A stretch of 64,000 nt of DNA from Grimontia hollisae CIP 101886 (GCF_000176515.1 NZ_ADAQ01000011.1:806001-870000); one strand, 5' to 3'. Shown: positions 44,357 to 54,513, numbered from the stretch's first letter. Numbers and translations are program-made. The notes: generated from the sequence alone by a model not told the origin.

Positions 44357-45346
44357 ATGACTAAAGAATTAGGCCAACCGATTGTTGAAGGGAAAAACCT
44401 GGTAAAGGACTTCCCGATCAGCAGTAACGCGCTCAACAAGCCAATGATGCGCGCACTGAATGACGTGTCATTCAAACTGTATAAAAGCCGCGGTCTGTCG
44501 GTAGTAGGTGAATCCGGCTCAGGAAAATCTACCACCGCGAAAATGATTGCCAAGATGTATGCGCCAACAGCAGGTTCTATCGAGTACAAAGGCCGTGATA
44601 TTGCGACCATCACCAAAAAGAACGACCTAATGTCTTACCGTGAAGGCGTTCAAATGGTATGGCAAGACCCATTCGGTTCCCTAAACCCCACACATACTAT
44701 TTTCCATCACATTGCCCGCCCGCTGCATATTCACAAAAAGGCGAGCAGTAACCCGAAGGAATTGGAAGAGCAGGTGTATGACCTGTTGGATCAGGTCGGC
44801 CTGACGCCGCCAAAAGAAACCGCACAGAAGTATCCCCACCAGCTTTCCGGCGGCCAGCGCCAGCGCGTTAACCTGGCACGTAACATTGCTGTGGGTGCTG
44901 AAGTTGTTTTGGCTGACGAACCTACCTCGATGCTTGACGTCTCTATCCGCGCAGGTGTTCTGAACCTGATGGAGGAGATGAAATTCGAGAAAGAAATGGC
45001 CCTGCTGTACATCACGCACGACATCGCCACTGCCCGTTATATCGCAGAAGATCTGGCGGTGATGTACGTCGGTCACATGGTGGAGTGGGGGGATTGCGAA
45101 GATATCATTCACCGTCCCCAGCACCCATACACACGCCTATTGGTGTCAGCCGTGCCAGATCCGTCGAAATCCATCCATACCGAGCTGGAAGGCAACAAAG
45201 GTGAGATCCCGCTTTGGACTCCTGATTCTGTGGGTTGCCCATTCGCGGGCCGCTGCCTGCATGCGACAGAGAAATGTCGTGAAGCACTGCCCGGCGTCAC
45301 CAAACTGGCCGATAACCACTTTGTTCGCTGCTACTTGTACGAGTGA
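44357..45346 (+). CDS. Chitobiose ABC transporter ATPase (DppF-like)
   Basis: A 329-residue second ATPase: Walker A GESGSGKST, Q-loop MVWQDPFGSLNP, signature LSGGQRQR, Walker B VVLADEPTSMLD, switch His in YITHDIA, and a C-terminal GCPFAGRCLHATEKC motif. I placed the start at ATG 44357 (GTAGGAG nearby; gives MTKELGQPIVEGKNLV). The frame extends back to 44282 but that would overlap the previous gene without homology. Confidence 0.94.
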   Translation: MTKELGQPIVEGKNLVKDFPISSNALNKPMMRALNDVSFKLYKSRGLSVVGESGSGKSTTAKMIAKMYAPTAGSIEYKGRDIATITKKNDLMSYREGVQMVWQDPFGSLNPTHTIFHHIARPLHIHKKASSNPKELEEQVYDLLDQVGLTPPKETAQKYPHQLSGGQRQRVNLARNIAVGAEVVLADEPTSMLDVSIRAGVLNLMEEMKFEKEMALLYITHDIATARYIAEDLAVMYVGHMVEWGDCEDIIHRPQHPYTRLLVSAVPDPSKSIHTELEGNKGEIPLWTPDSVGCPFAGRCLHATEKCREALPGVTKLADNHFVRCYLYE

Positions 45347-45373
45347 TCCTCGTCAAGCGTTTTAGGAGGTAAG

Positions 45374-47077
45374 ATGCAGCTGTTGACCAACCATATCGGT
45401 TACGAGCGCTTGGGTAATAAGCAAGCGCTGATTCTTGCCAGGCAAGAAGTAACGGCAACACACGCCGATATCGTAGATTGCCACACAGGGCAATCAGTGA
45501 TGCAGCTGCCTGTTTGTGCTTGTGGTTCAGTAGACCAATGGCATACCGGCGATGTTTACCGTATTGATTTCTCTGCGCTCCAGATGTGTGGGGATTTCTT
45601 TGTCAGAGTCGGGGACGTGTCGTCTCCGGCTTTTTCTATCGCAGACGGTATCCTGTTTGATCGCACCTTTTCAGATGTGATCCACTACTTTAAATCCCAG
45701 CGTTGTACAGGCACGTTTGATCAACGCGATCGCGCCACGCCGATCTTCGGCACCGACCGTCTCGTTGATGTTCATGGTGGGTGGTATGATGCGTCAGGTG
45801 ACGTCAGTAAATACCTCAGCCACCTCTCTTATGCCAATTATCTAAACCCCCAGCAAATTCCCATGGTTGTCTGGAATATGCTGACTACCCTGGATACCCT
45901 TTCTTCAGAACTGGCTCCATTTTCCAAAACCCGTCTGCATGACGAAGCACTGTTTGGCGCAGATTTTCTGGTTCGTATGCAGGACGCCGAAGGTTTCTTC
46001 TACCTGACCATTTTTGATAAGTGGAGCAAAGACACCACCCAGCGTGAAGTCTGTGCCTATGAGACGCAGCAAGGCCATAAAACCAGCGCCTACCAGGCGG
46101 GTTTTCGTCAGGGGGCTGGCGTTGCCATAGCCGCACTTGCCGCTGCAGCACGCTTCGGTGTGAACGGCGAATACGATGTCGAGACTTACCAGCAAACAGC
46201 AGAAACCGGCTACTGGCACCTGAAGGAAAACAACCCTTCCTATCTGGACGATGGTCAGGAAAACACCATCGATTTTTACTGCGCGCTGCTGGCAGCCACC
46301 GAACTGTTCACGCTCACCGCCAGTGAACGCTACCTTGAAGAAGCACGTTATTGGGCAACCCGCCTTGGCGAGCAACAACAGAGTGATGATCGCGTTAATC
46401 ACTTCTGGTCAGCCAATGGTGACGGCTCCCGCCCGTATTTTCATGCGGCCGAAGCAGGCTTACCCGCTATTTCATTGATGCAATACCTTCAGGTGGAAAG
46501 TGACAGCACACTGAAAGCAAAATTCACAGGCATTCTTCTCCATGCGCTGGATTTTGAGCTCCACATTACTGCCGAAGTGAACAATCCTTTCGGCTATCCG
46601 CGCCAGTACATCAAGAATGTCGATGAGGAAAAGCGTACCAGCTTCTTTATCGCCCAGCGCAATGAAACCGGCTACTGGTGGCAAGGAGAGAATGCCCGCT
46701 TAGGTTCACTGGCCGCCATGGCCTTTATGGCCACCGGTTATGTGTCTGATGACGCGCAAAAAGCCAGACTCCGCGAATATGGTCAGCATGCCCTGAACTG
46801 GATTGTGGGTCTCAACCCTTACGACATGTGTATGCTTGACGGTCACGGCCACAATAACCCGGATTACCTGCCCCATCTGGGCTTTTTCAATGCCAAAGGT
46901 GGCATCTGCAACGGTATCACCGCCGGTTTTGACAACGAGTATGACATCGCTTTCAACCCGCAGGGACAAAAAGACGACATGCTACAGAACTGGCGCTGGG
47001 GGGAACAATGGATCCCACACGCCGCCTGGTACCTGTTAGCCATTGCGATGCAGAAGAAGGATGCCGCCTATGGCTAA
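45374..47077 (+). CDS. Cytoplasmic GH9 exo-beta-D-glucosaminidase
   Basis: A 567-residue glycoside hydrolase family 9 protein with an N-terminal Ig-like cellulase domain (to about 95) and an (alpha/alpha)6 catalytic barrel. Catalytic-type motifs are HGGWYDASGDVSKY (around 134-147) with the base Asp residues and, near the C terminus, FDNEYDIAFNPQGQ. There is no signal peptide, so it acts in the cytoplasm. Annotated as endoglucanase in many genomes, but the Photobacterium profundum relative in the same operon context was shown to be an exo-glucosaminidase acting on chitosan oligomers. Here it would release GlcN for GspK. AGGAGG precedes the ATG. Confidence 0.9.
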   Translation: MQLLTNHIGYERLGNKQALILARQEVTATHADIVDCHTGQSVMQLPVCACGSVDQWHTGDVYRIDFSALQMCGDFFVRVGDVSSPAFSIADGILFDRTFSDVIHYFKSQRCTGTFDQRDRATPIFGTDRLVDVHGGWYDASGDVSKYLSHLSYANYLNPQQIPMVVWNMLTTLDTLSSELAPFSKTRLHDEALFGADFLVRMQDAEGFFYLTIFDKWSKDTTQREVCAYETQQGHKTSAYQAGFRQGAGVAIAALAAAARFGVNGEYDVETYQQTAETGYWHLKENNPSYLDDGQENTIDFYCALLAATELFTLTASERYLEEARYWATRLGEQQQSDDRVNHFWSANGDGSRPYFHAAEAGLPAISLMQYLQVESDSTLKAKFTGILLHALDFELHITAEVNNPFGYPRQYIKNVDEEKRTSFFIAQRNETGYWWQGENARLGSLAAMAFMATGYVSDDAQKARLREYGQHALNWIVGLNPYDMCMLDGHGHNNPDYLPHLGFFNAKGGICNGITAGFDNEYDIAFNPQGQKDDMLQNWRWGEQWIPHAAWYLLAIAMQKKDAAYG

Positions 47078-47948
47078 TTACTACTGTGGTGTCGATGGTG
47101 GCGGCACATCCTGCCGAGCTCGTATCGTAGACGGAAACGGTCAGTTTTTGGGTGAAGCCAAAACCGGCAGCGCCAATATCCTCTTGGGAGTAGAGCTCGC
47201 CATGGAAAACATCCAACGTGCGATATCCCAGGCGGCTGAGCAAGCGGGCATCCTTGATTTATCTACCCTGTCGGTCGGCCTTGCGCTTGCTGCTGCCGAG
47301 CAAAAGTCAGCCTGGTATGCCTTTATGGCGCTGCCTCACCCTTACATGCACATGACCCTCAACACGGATGGATATGGCGCCTGTATGGGCGCATTTGGTA
47401 GCGGTAACGGGGCGATCGTGATTGCAGGAACCGGCTCTGTTGGTCTCTATCTGGAAAACGGCCACCAGCACGTGGTAGGTGGCCGTGAATTCCCTATCTC
47501 TGATCAAGGCGGTGGCGCGGTAATGGGTCTTCGGCTGATCCAGGAGACCTTGCTGGCGTACGATGGCCTTCGTGCTCCTTCAGCGATGTCTGATCATGTC
47601 CTTGCGCATTTCAACCACGATATTGATGCCATTGTTGCATGGTCAAAAACCGCTACCCCCCGGGATTACGGTCAATTCAGTCCGAAAATCTTCGAGCTGG
47701 CCATGGCGCGCGACACACTCGCCATGGCGCTGCTGCAAGGCTCTGCCGCCGATATTGAACGCCTGATCCTTGGTCTCAATCGAAAAGGCGCCCAACAGAT
47801 CGCACTGATGGGCAGCATTGGAGAACGCATTGTGCCCTGGCTATCCCCGGCCGTTCAGTCTTTGCTGGTTCCCCCACAGGCAGATGCCATGGCCGGCGCT
47901 ATTTTGATGGCGCGCGGCGATCACAACCTTTTTCCTTTTCCGAGGTAA
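47070..47948 (+). CDS. gspK: Glucosamine kinase GspK
   Basis: ATP-dependent kinase making glucosamine-6-phosphate from GlcN. A 292-residue member of the BadF/BadG/ASKHA family: phosphate-1 motif GVDGGGTSCRARI (about 6-18), GAIVIAGTGSVG (phosphate-2) and ISDQGGGAVMG. The V. cholerae protein at this operon position is specific for GlcN rather than GlcNAc. ATG 47070 overlaps the GH9 stop by eight bases and has AAGAAGG before it; an upstream frame opening at 47043 is unlikely. Confidence 0.92.
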   Translation: MANYYCGVDGGGTSCRARIVDGNGQFLGEAKTGSANILLGVELAMENIQRAISQAAEQAGILDLSTLSVGLALAAAEQKSAWYAFMALPHPYMHMTLNTDGYGACMGAFGSGNGAIVIAGTGSVGLYLENGHQHVVGGREFPISDQGGGAVMGLRLIQETLLAYDGLRAPSAMSDHVLAHFNHDIDAIVAWSKTATPRDYGQFSPKIFELAMARDTLAMALLQGSAADIERLILGLNRKGAQQIALMGSIGERIVPWLSPAVQSLLVPPQADAMAGAILMARGDHNLFPFPR

Positions 47949-47951
47949 GCC

Positions 47952-49868
47952 ATGAACTTTCGCCTAGACCTCAATGTTATTGATATACAGCCCGAAGAGA
48001 GTCGTTTCGCGCTGGTGCTTCATAACCTGTCTGAAACCAACATTCAAAACTGGCAACTGACTTTCACCGTCAGCCGTTATGTGATACCTGCCAGTGTGTC
48101 ACACGGTAATTTAAAACAAATTGGCAGTTTGTGTATTTTTGAAACGGGCGAGCCACTAAACGCTAACGACCATCTCTATCTGGAATTCAGCCATACCACC
48201 AAACCGTTCTCGCTCCATGATGAAGGTATTGGTGACGCCTGCCTGCTGGTCACGACAGACGAAGGGGTCAACGCCATACCGGTAGAAACCACGGTGATTA
48301 ACCTTGGTCGGCAAACGCCGGAACGTGTCCCATTGACACTGCCAGCGCCCAACGCCATCAACCTGATCCCACAGCCCAAAGCTCTGATAGTCAAACAAGG
48401 GCAGTTTGCACTGACGGATGACGTGGCCATTGTCTCTGGCTGTGACATCAGCAAACCGGCCGCTCTGTGGCTGGCCGATGAAATGTCCAAGCACCTGCGC
48501 CGCGACGTGAGCATTAAACAGGAGGGTCAGATCCGCCTGCTTCAGGATACCAAACTGAAACCCGCTCACTACCGTGTCAGCGTAACACTGCAAGGTGTGG
48601 TGATTTCTGCTTCCGACAGCAACGGTTTCACCTATGGTGTTGCAACAGTGCTTCAATTATTGCCGGTGCAGGCATCACACCGCCACTATTTCGATTACGC
48701 TCTGCCTTGTGTCGAGATTGAAGATCATCCACGCTTCGGTTACCGCGGCATGATGCTGGATTGTGTGCGCCACTTCCATCCAGTGAACCGCGTAAAAGAC
48801 TTGATAAACCAACTGGCCCGTTTCAAGTTCAACCACTTCCACTGGCACTTGACCGATGATGAAGGCTGGCGCATCCAGATTGATGCCTATCCTGAGCTCA
48901 CAGAAATCGGTGCGTGGCGGGGTCCGTTTGAAACACTCGAGCCTCAATACACCTCGCTTTCAAAAATTCACGGCGGGTTTTACACCAAAGATGACATCCG
49001 TGAGGTTATCGCCTATGCCGCGCAGCGCGGCATTACTGTGGTGCCCGAGATTGATATTCCGGGGCACTGCCGTGCCGCCATCAAGTCGCTGCCGCAGTTA
49101 CTGGTAGAGGACGCTGATACCTCCGTGTATCGCAGTATTCAGAACTACACCGATAACGTCCTCAATCCGGGCCTTAAAGGCACGTACACCTTTATTGAAA
49201 CGGTACTGAAGGAAGTGTGTGAACTCTTCCCTGCACCGTACGTTCATATCGGTGCCGACGAAGTCCCCGAAGGTGTCTGGACGAATAGCCCAGCCTGCCG
49301 GGCATTAATGAAAACCCACGGCTACAAAGATTTTAAAGATCTACAAGGACATCTGCTTCGCCATGCTGAGAACTTCCTCAGCACCAAAGGCAAGCAAATG
49401 TTTGGCTGGGAGGAAGCAGTGTTTGGCGACAAGGTCAGCAAAGACACCGTGATCTTCTCCTGGGTAAGCGAACAATCCGGTATCGACTGCGTTCGCAACG
49501 GATACCCGGTTGTGCTCCAACCCGGTCAGGAAACTTATCTGGACATGGCACAGGACTATTCAGCCTGTGAGCCAGGCACAGACTGGGCCTGCAAAGTACC
49601 TCTGGAGAAAGCCTACCACTATGAGCCTTTCGCCAATTCTGACGTCACCCCCGAGGAATTTACCCAGGTGAAAGGCATTCAATGCGCACTCTGGTGCGAG
49701 ATGATCAACAGCCAAAGCCGCTTCGAGTACATGATCTACCCTCGCCTTCTGGCGATTGCAGAAGTGTGCTGGAGCGCCAAAGAACAGCGAGACTGGGCTG
49801 ATTTTCAGGCCCGTCTTAGCGGACAACTGCAATACCTGGATCGTCTGGGTATTAACTATCGTCGGTAA
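47952..49868 (+). CDS. Cytoplasmic GH20 beta-N-acetylhexosaminidase
   Basis: A 638-residue family-20 enzyme that removes GlcNAc from non-reducing ends of chitin oligomers. An N-terminal beta-sandwich (1-120) and GH20b domain (about 130-255) precede the (beta/alpha)8 barrel (258-600). The catalytic pair is Asp436-Glu437 in HIGADEVP; HWHLTDDEGWRI (298-309) and PEIDIPGH (365-372) are further substrate-site motifs. With no signal peptide it acts on imported oligomers. Three bases separate it from gspK; GAGG precedes the ATG. Confidence 0.94.
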   Translation: MNFRLDLNVIDIQPEESRFALVLHNLSETNIQNWQLTFTVSRYVIPASVSHGNLKQIGSLCIFETGEPLNANDHLYLEFSHTTKPFSLHDEGIGDACLLVTTDEGVNAIPVETTVINLGRQTPERVPLTLPAPNAINLIPQPKALIVKQGQFALTDDVAIVSGCDISKPAALWLADEMSKHLRRDVSIKQEGQIRLLQDTKLKPAHYRVSVTLQGVVISASDSNGFTYGVATVLQLLPVQASHRHYFDYALPCVEIEDHPRFGYRGMMLDCVRHFHPVNRVKDLINQLARFKFNHFHWHLTDDEGWRIQIDAYPELTEIGAWRGPFETLEPQYTSLSKIHGGFYTKDDIREVIAYAAQRGITVVPEIDIPGHCRAAIKSLPQLLVEDADTSVYRSIQNYTDNVLNPGLKGTYTFIETVLKEVCELFPAPYVHIGADEVPEGVWTNSPACRALMKTHGYKDFKDLQGHLLRHAENFLSTKGKQMFGWEEAVFGDKVSKDTVIFSWVSEQSGIDCVRNGYPVVLQPGQETYLDMAQDYSACEPGTDWACKVPLEKAYHYEPFANSDVTPEEFTQVKGIQCALWCEMINSQSRFEYMIYPRLLAIAEVCWSAKEQRDWADFQARLSGQLQYLDRLGINYRR

Positions 49869-49906
49869 TTACTTCAATTTTTGAGATTTGTAGAAGGAAA
49901 TACGCC

Positions 49907-52312
49907 ATGAATTACGGCTTCTTTGATAACGACAACCGGGAATATGTCATTACCCGTCCTGATGTACCGGCGCCATGGACCAACTATCTGGGTACAGAGA
50001 AATTCTGCACCGTCATTTCACACAACGCAGGTGGTTACTCGTTCTATAACAGCCCTGAGTACAACCGCGTAACCAAATTTCGCCCAAACGCCACCTTCGA
50101 CCGTCCGGGGCATTATGTCTACCTGCGTGATGACGAAACCGGCGATTACTGGTCAATCTCCTGGCAACCCGTGGCAAAGAGCCTGAAAGAAGCGAAATAC
50201 GAAGTACGTCATGGCTTGTCTTATTCCAAATTCAAGTGTGAGTACAACGGCATTACCGCCCAGAAAACCCTGTTCGTACCGAAAGGTGAAGACGCACAGA
50301 TCTGGGATGTGAAGATCAAGAATGACGACGACAAACCACGTACCATCAGCGCATTCTCCTTTGTCGAGTTCTCATTCAGCCACATCCAGTCAGATAACCA
50401 GAACCACCAGATGAGCCTGTATTCTGCAGGGACTTCGTACAACGATGGCGTGATTGAATACGACCTGTACTACAACACCAACGACTACGAAGGCTTCTAC
50501 TACCTGGCATCAAGCTTCGATCCTGACAGCTATGATGGCCAGCGCGACAGTTTCCTCGGTCTGTACCGTGATGAAGCCAACCCTGTTGCTGTTGAGCGTG
50601 GCCATTGTTCTAACCACGTACAAACCTGCTACAACCACTGCGGTTCGTTGCACAAGCAATTCGTTATCCAACCGGGTGAAGAAGTGCGCTTCATCTTTAT
50701 TCTGGGTATTGGCAAAGGTGAAGGTCAGCGCCTGCGCACGAAATATCAGGATTTCGCCAACGTAGATGCGGCATTTGCCGATATCAAAGCCCACTGGGAC
50801 AGCCGTTGCAGCAAGTTCCAGGTGAAATCACCCAACGAAGGTCTGGACACCATGATCAACGCATGGACCCTGTATCAGGCAGAAACCTGTGTGGTGTGGT
50901 CACGCTTTGCTTCTTTCATTGAAGTGGGTGGACGTACCGGCCTTGGTTATCGCGACACTGCGCAGGATGCGATCTCTGTACCGCATTCAAACCCGGCAAT
51001 GACCCGCAAGCGTCTGGTTGACCTGCTGCGCGGCCAGGTAAAAGCAGGTTATGGTCTGCACCTTTTCGATCCAGACTGGTTCGATCCAGAGAAAGCGGAC
51101 GTTAAACCGTCCAAGTCACCGACCGTTGTGCCTACCCCAAGTGACGAAGACAAGATCCACGGAATCGAGGACACCTGTTCTGATGATCACCTGTGGATCG
51201 TACCCACCATCATTAATTACATCACTGAAACCGGTGAGGAAGGTTTCCTTGATGAAGTGATCCCATACGCAGACGGCGGAAGCGCCACTGTTTATGAGCA
51301 CATGAAAGCGGCACTGGATTTCTCTGCAGAATACGTCGGCCAAACCGGTATCTGTAAAGGGTTGCGCGCGGACTGGAACGACTGCCTGAACCTGGGCGGC
51401 GGTGAGTCAGCCATGGTGTCTTTCCTGCACTTCTGGGCGCTGCAAGAGTTTATCGAGCTGGCGAAGTACAAAGGCAACCACGATGACGTCCAGAAATATA
51501 CCGTGATGGCTGCCAACGTGCGTGAAGCCTGTGAAACCCATCTTTGGGATGAAGAGGGCGGCTGGTATATCCGTGGCCTGACCAAAGACGGCGAAAAGAT
51601 TGGTACTGCACAGCAAACCGAAGGGCGAATCCACCTTGAGTCAAACACCTTGGCGGTTCTCTCAGGCCTCGCCTCCCAGGACCGTGGTGAGAAAGCGATG
51701 GATGCTGTCGATGAGAACCTGTTCTCTGAATATGGCCTGCACCTGAACTCCCCTTCGTTTGCGACACCCAATGACGATATCGGCTTCGTCACCCGTGTTT
51801 ATCAGGGTGTAAAAGAAAACGGTGCGATCTTCTCACATCCAAACCCATGGGCATGGGTTGCTGAAGCCAAACTGGGACGCGGTGACCGTGCCATGAAGTT
51901 CTACGATGCGCTGAACCCCTACAACCAAAACGACATCATCGAGACGCGTGTCGCTGAACCTTATTCTTACGTCCAGTTCATTATGGGCCGTGACCATGTA
52001 AACCATGGCCGTGCTAACCACCCTTGGCTGACAGGCACCTCGGGCTGGGCATACTTCGCCGTTACCAACTTCATTTTGGGTGTGCAAACCGGTTTTGATG
52101 GCCTGACCGTGAATCCGTGTATCCCAACCAGCTGGCCAGGTTTTGAAGTGAACCGTGAGTGGCGCGGCGCGATGTACCAAATTAAGGTACAGAACCCAAA
52201 TGGTGTCAGCAAAGGCGTGAAATCCGTCACCCTGAACGGTCAACCTGTTGAAGGCGCAATTCCTGCACAGGCAGAAGGTTCTGTAAACGAAGTGATTGTT
52301 GTTCTGGGTTAA
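49907..52312 (+). CDS. N,N'-diacetylchitobiose phosphorylase (GH94)
   Basis: An 801-residue GH94 inverting phosphorylase that splits (GlcNAc)2 with phosphate to GlcNAc-1-P plus GlcNAc, saving one ATP. It has the N-terminal beta-sandwich (to about 270), helical linker, (alpha/alpha)6 barrel and C-terminal jelly roll. The general acid is Asp492 in LRADWNDCLNLGGG, the same number as in the studied Vibrio proteolyticus enzyme (from memory). It is cytoplasmic, with no signal peptide. GAAGGAA precedes the ATG. The mutase gene that uses its product follows after 53 bases containing a short GC hairpin. Confidence 0.95.
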   Translation: MNYGFFDNDNREYVITRPDVPAPWTNYLGTEKFCTVISHNAGGYSFYNSPEYNRVTKFRPNATFDRPGHYVYLRDDETGDYWSISWQPVAKSLKEAKYEVRHGLSYSKFKCEYNGITAQKTLFVPKGEDAQIWDVKIKNDDDKPRTISAFSFVEFSFSHIQSDNQNHQMSLYSAGTSYNDGVIEYDLYYNTNDYEGFYYLASSFDPDSYDGQRDSFLGLYRDEANPVAVERGHCSNHVQTCYNHCGSLHKQFVIQPGEEVRFIFILGIGKGEGQRLRTKYQDFANVDAAFADIKAHWDSRCSKFQVKSPNEGLDTMINAWTLYQAETCVVWSRFASFIEVGGRTGLGYRDTAQDAISVPHSNPAMTRKRLVDLLRGQVKAGYGLHLFDPDWFDPEKADVKPSKSPTVVPTPSDEDKIHGIEDTCSDDHLWIVPTIINYITETGEEGFLDEVIPYADGGSATVYEHMKAALDFSAEYVGQTGICKGLRADWNDCLNLGGGESAMVSFLHFWALQEFIELAKYKGNHDDVQKYTVMAANVREACETHLWDEEGGWYIRGLTKDGEKIGTAQQTEGRIHLESNTLAVLSGLASQDRGEKAMDAVDENLFSEYGLHLNSPSFATPNDDIGFVTRVYQGVKENGAIFSHPNPWAWVAEAKLGRGDRAMKFYDALNPYNQNDIIETRVAEPYSYVQFIMGRDHVNHGRANHPWLTGTSGWAYFAVTNFILGVQTGFDGLTVNPCIPTSWPGFEVNREWRGAMYQIKVQNPNGVSKGVKSVTLNGQPVEGAIPAQAEGSVNEVIVVLG

Positions 52313-52365
52313 TCAAAAAGCCGGGGCCTTTGCGCCCCCTTTTCTCGGTTTAAAGGAGTTCCACC

Positions 52366-53778
52366 ATGATTCAATTTGGTACCGGCGGCTGGCGTGCCCT
52401 GATTGGCGAAGAGTTTACCCGTGACAACGTGCGCCTTGTTGCCCAGAGCCTTGCCAACATCATGCTGAACGAGAATGCTGTTGAACCTGGCTTTGTGATT
52501 GGTTACGACCGCCGTTTCCTGTCTGACAAGGCCGCGGCCTGGTTTGCAGAAGTCTTGGCGGCAAACGGCGTTACCGTCAGCTTTATCGACAAATATGTGC
52601 CAACACCCATTGTGATGTTCAAGGCAAAAGAAATGGAAACCCACTACTCTGCCTGCATCACGGCTTCTCACAACCCTGCAGACTACAACGGCATAAAAGT
52701 CTTCATAAAAGGGGGCCGCGATGCCGATGAAGTGATCACGGCAAAGATTGAAACACAGATCAGTCAACTTCAGCCAAGCGATATCAAAATCATCGATTTT
52801 GAAGAGGCCGTTGAAGCGGGATTGATCAAGATAATCAACCCGATGAACGAGTTCGTGGATTCGATCATCAATTTCATCGACATTGAAGCGATCAAAAAAG
52901 CCAACCTGCGTGTACTGATCGACCCTATGTTCGGTGTGGCGAAAAACGCCCTGCAAACGGTTCTGATCTCTGGCCGCTGTGATGTTGACGTCATCAACGA
53001 CGGAGCAAACCCAGGCTTTGGTGGTCTGATGCCATCACCGAGTGCCGCGACGCTTTATCGCCTGAAGCACCTGGTTGCCCATGAAGGGTATGATATTGGT
53101 ATTGGTACTGATGGCGACGCAGACCGCCTCGGCATCATCGACGAAAAAGGCAACTTTATTCACCCGAACGAAGTATTGCTTCTGCTTTATTACTACCTGC
53201 TTGAATACAAAGGCTGGAAAGGTTCAGTGGTGCGTAACATTGCTACAACTCACCTGCTGGATAAGGTTGCCGCTGATCATAATGAAAAAAGCTTCGAAGT
53301 ACCGGTTGGCTTCAAGCATATCAGCTCACAAATGGAAGCAGATGATTCACTCATCGGGGGCGAAAGCTCTGGTGGGCTGACAATCCGAGGTCATATCAAG
53401 GGTAAAGACGGGGTATTTGCTTCAAGCTTGCTGGTGGAAATGATCAGCGTGACAGGTAAGAAACTGTCAGAGCTGCTTGACGAAATCTACGGAAAGTACG
53501 GCTACGCCTATACCGCAGAAGGCGATTGCACCTTCAAGGCATCCCAGCGTGAAGTGCTTTACAACAAGATTTATGTAGAAAAAGCCCTGCCTGAATTTGC
53601 TTACGAAATTGAAAAAGTCAGCTATGCCGACGGCTTGAAGGTTTACTTCAAAAATGGCGGCTGGGCCTTGGCACGCTTTTCAGGCACAGAACCCCTGCTG
53701 CGTATTTTCGTAGAGTGGGAAGACAAAGAGACTGCCGAGGCGCTGGTACACCAGATCAAAGAGTTCCTGTACGTTTAA
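52366..53778 (+). CDS. Phosphohexomutase, GlcNAc-1-P to GlcNAc-6-P
   Basis: A 470-residue alpha-D-phosphohexomutase. The phosphoserine is Ser101 in TASHNPADYNGIK; the metal loop is DGDADR (249-254); GGESSGG (sugar loop) and RFSGTEPLLRIF (phosphate loop) follow. The family covers glucose, mannose and GlcN phosphates, but last place in this operon points to GlcNAc-1-P made by the GH94 enzyme. AAAGGAG precedes the ATG. Last gene of the operon, followed by a strong terminator. Confidence 0.92.
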   Translation: MIQFGTGGWRALIGEEFTRDNVRLVAQSLANIMLNENAVEPGFVIGYDRRFLSDKAAAWFAEVLAANGVTVSFIDKYVPTPIVMFKAKEMETHYSACITASHNPADYNGIKVFIKGGRDADEVITAKIETQISQLQPSDIKIIDFEEAVEAGLIKIINPMNEFVDSIINFIDIEAIKKANLRVLIDPMFGVAKNALQTVLISGRCDVDVINDGANPGFGGLMPSPSAATLYRLKHLVAHEGYDIGIGTDGDADRLGIIDEKGNFIHPNEVLLLLYYYLLEYKGWKGSVVRNIATTHLLDKVAADHNEKSFEVPVGFKHISSQMEADDSLIGGESSGGLTIRGHIKGKDGVFASSLLVEMISVTGKKLSELLDEIYGKYGYAYTAEGDCTFKASQREVLYNKIYVEKALPEFAYEIEKVSYADGLKVYFKNGGWALARFSGTEPLLRIFVEWEDKETAEALVHQIKEFLYV

Positions 53779-53841
53779 CTATCATTGGGCAATGATTGGC
53801 AACAGTGCTGTTCATTCATGCAAACCGAAAGGTTTTCGCAA

Positions 53842-53872
53842 CAAGGGTAGCTGCTTGGCTACCCTTGCTTTT
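53842..53872 (+). terminator. Terminator of the chitobiose operon
   Basis: CAAGGGTAGC (53842-53851), TGCTTG, GCTACCCTTG (53858-53867), then CTTTTA. A second dyad ATCATTG-gg-CAATGAT (53781-53796) lies just after the last stop codon. Confidence 0.8.
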
Positions 53873-54161
53873 ATCTGCTCAGTGTGCATGCCTGCAATGA
53901 TCGCTCTCCGACAACCAGCAACGCCTCATCACCTTTGGTATGAAGCTTGACTGAACCATTTTCTGACTCATATAACACGCCAGACGCCGAACGAATGCGT
54001 GAAAGCTCGTATTCAGTACCATCAACATGAACAACGGCATAATCTGACATCATCATCGCGCCAAATGTCTGTCCGTCATCACAGGCATAGTGGTATGGCA
54101 ATGGGGATGTACATGCACTTAGCAGTAAAACTGGCATCGCTAAAACCAATTTTGTTTTCAT
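53871..54161 (-). CDS. MliC-family lysozyme-inhibitor lipoprotein
   Basis: A 96-residue lipoprotein precursor: basic start MKTK, hydrophobic core and lipobox LLSAC (lipidated Cys about 17). The mature part has the MliC/PliC pattern: YACDDGQ, then SASGVLYES (the conserved SASG loop that enters the lysozyme active site), KGDEALLVV and a final Cys that would pair with the first. The family inhibits host c-type lysozyme at the cell surface. ATG 54161 has GGAGAG before it; the frame opens 11 codons earlier but that would spoil the signal peptide. It stands alone between the chitin operon and the rRNA genes. Confidence 0.82.
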   Translation of the reverse strand: MKTKLVLAMPVLLLSACTSPLPYHYACDDGQTFGAMMMSDYAVVHVDGTEYELSRIRSASGVLYESENGSVKLHTKGDEALLVVGERSLQACTLSR

Positions 54162-54393
54162 TACTTCTCTCCATGGCCTCACTCTTCCCATCATCTCAGC
54201 ATGAAACCCGATGCCAATATGAGTTCTAAGTCATATTATTTTATTCAGGCTTTATCTCAGGTAAGGGATTGCTACAAACTATACCTTGAATTTGTGATTA
54301 GTTAGTCAAGGCAACGCAAAAAGGCCATCCTTGCGGATGGCCTTCTCGTCGTACTTTTTGTCTTCACTTTTTTAAAAAGCGAAAGAAAATTAG
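54162..54393. other. Spacer between the lipoprotein gene and 5S rRNA
   Basis: It contains the promoter area of the lipoprotein gene and the rrn terminator. I see no gene. Confidence 0.7.
54317..54346 (-). terminator. Terminator of the rRNA operon
   Basis: On the minus strand AAGGCCATCC, loop GCAA, GGATGGCCTT then TTTGC. Located about 50 bases after the 5S gene. Confidence 0.92.
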
Positions 54394-54513
54394 AAGCCTG
54401 GCGATGTCCTACTCTCACATGGGGAGACCCCACACTACCATCGGCGCTGCTCTGTTTCACTTCTGAGTTCGGCATGGAGTCAGGTGGGTCCAAAGCGCTA
54501 TGGTCGCCAAGCA
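54394..54513 (-). rRNA. rrf: 5S ribosomal RNA
   Basis: About 120 bases matching gammaproteobacterial 5S rRNA; the ends (TGCTTGGCGACC ... GTCGCCAGGC-type) pair to form helix I, and the internal CCGAACTCAGAAGTGAAAC and GGTAGTGTGGGG segments are exact. End positions are approximate by one or two bases. Confidence 0.96.

Noticed and set aside
52313-52365. Terminator between the GH94 and mutase genes
   Set aside because: GGGGC/GCCCC hairpin is short and the T run is weak; the genes are likely one transcript.
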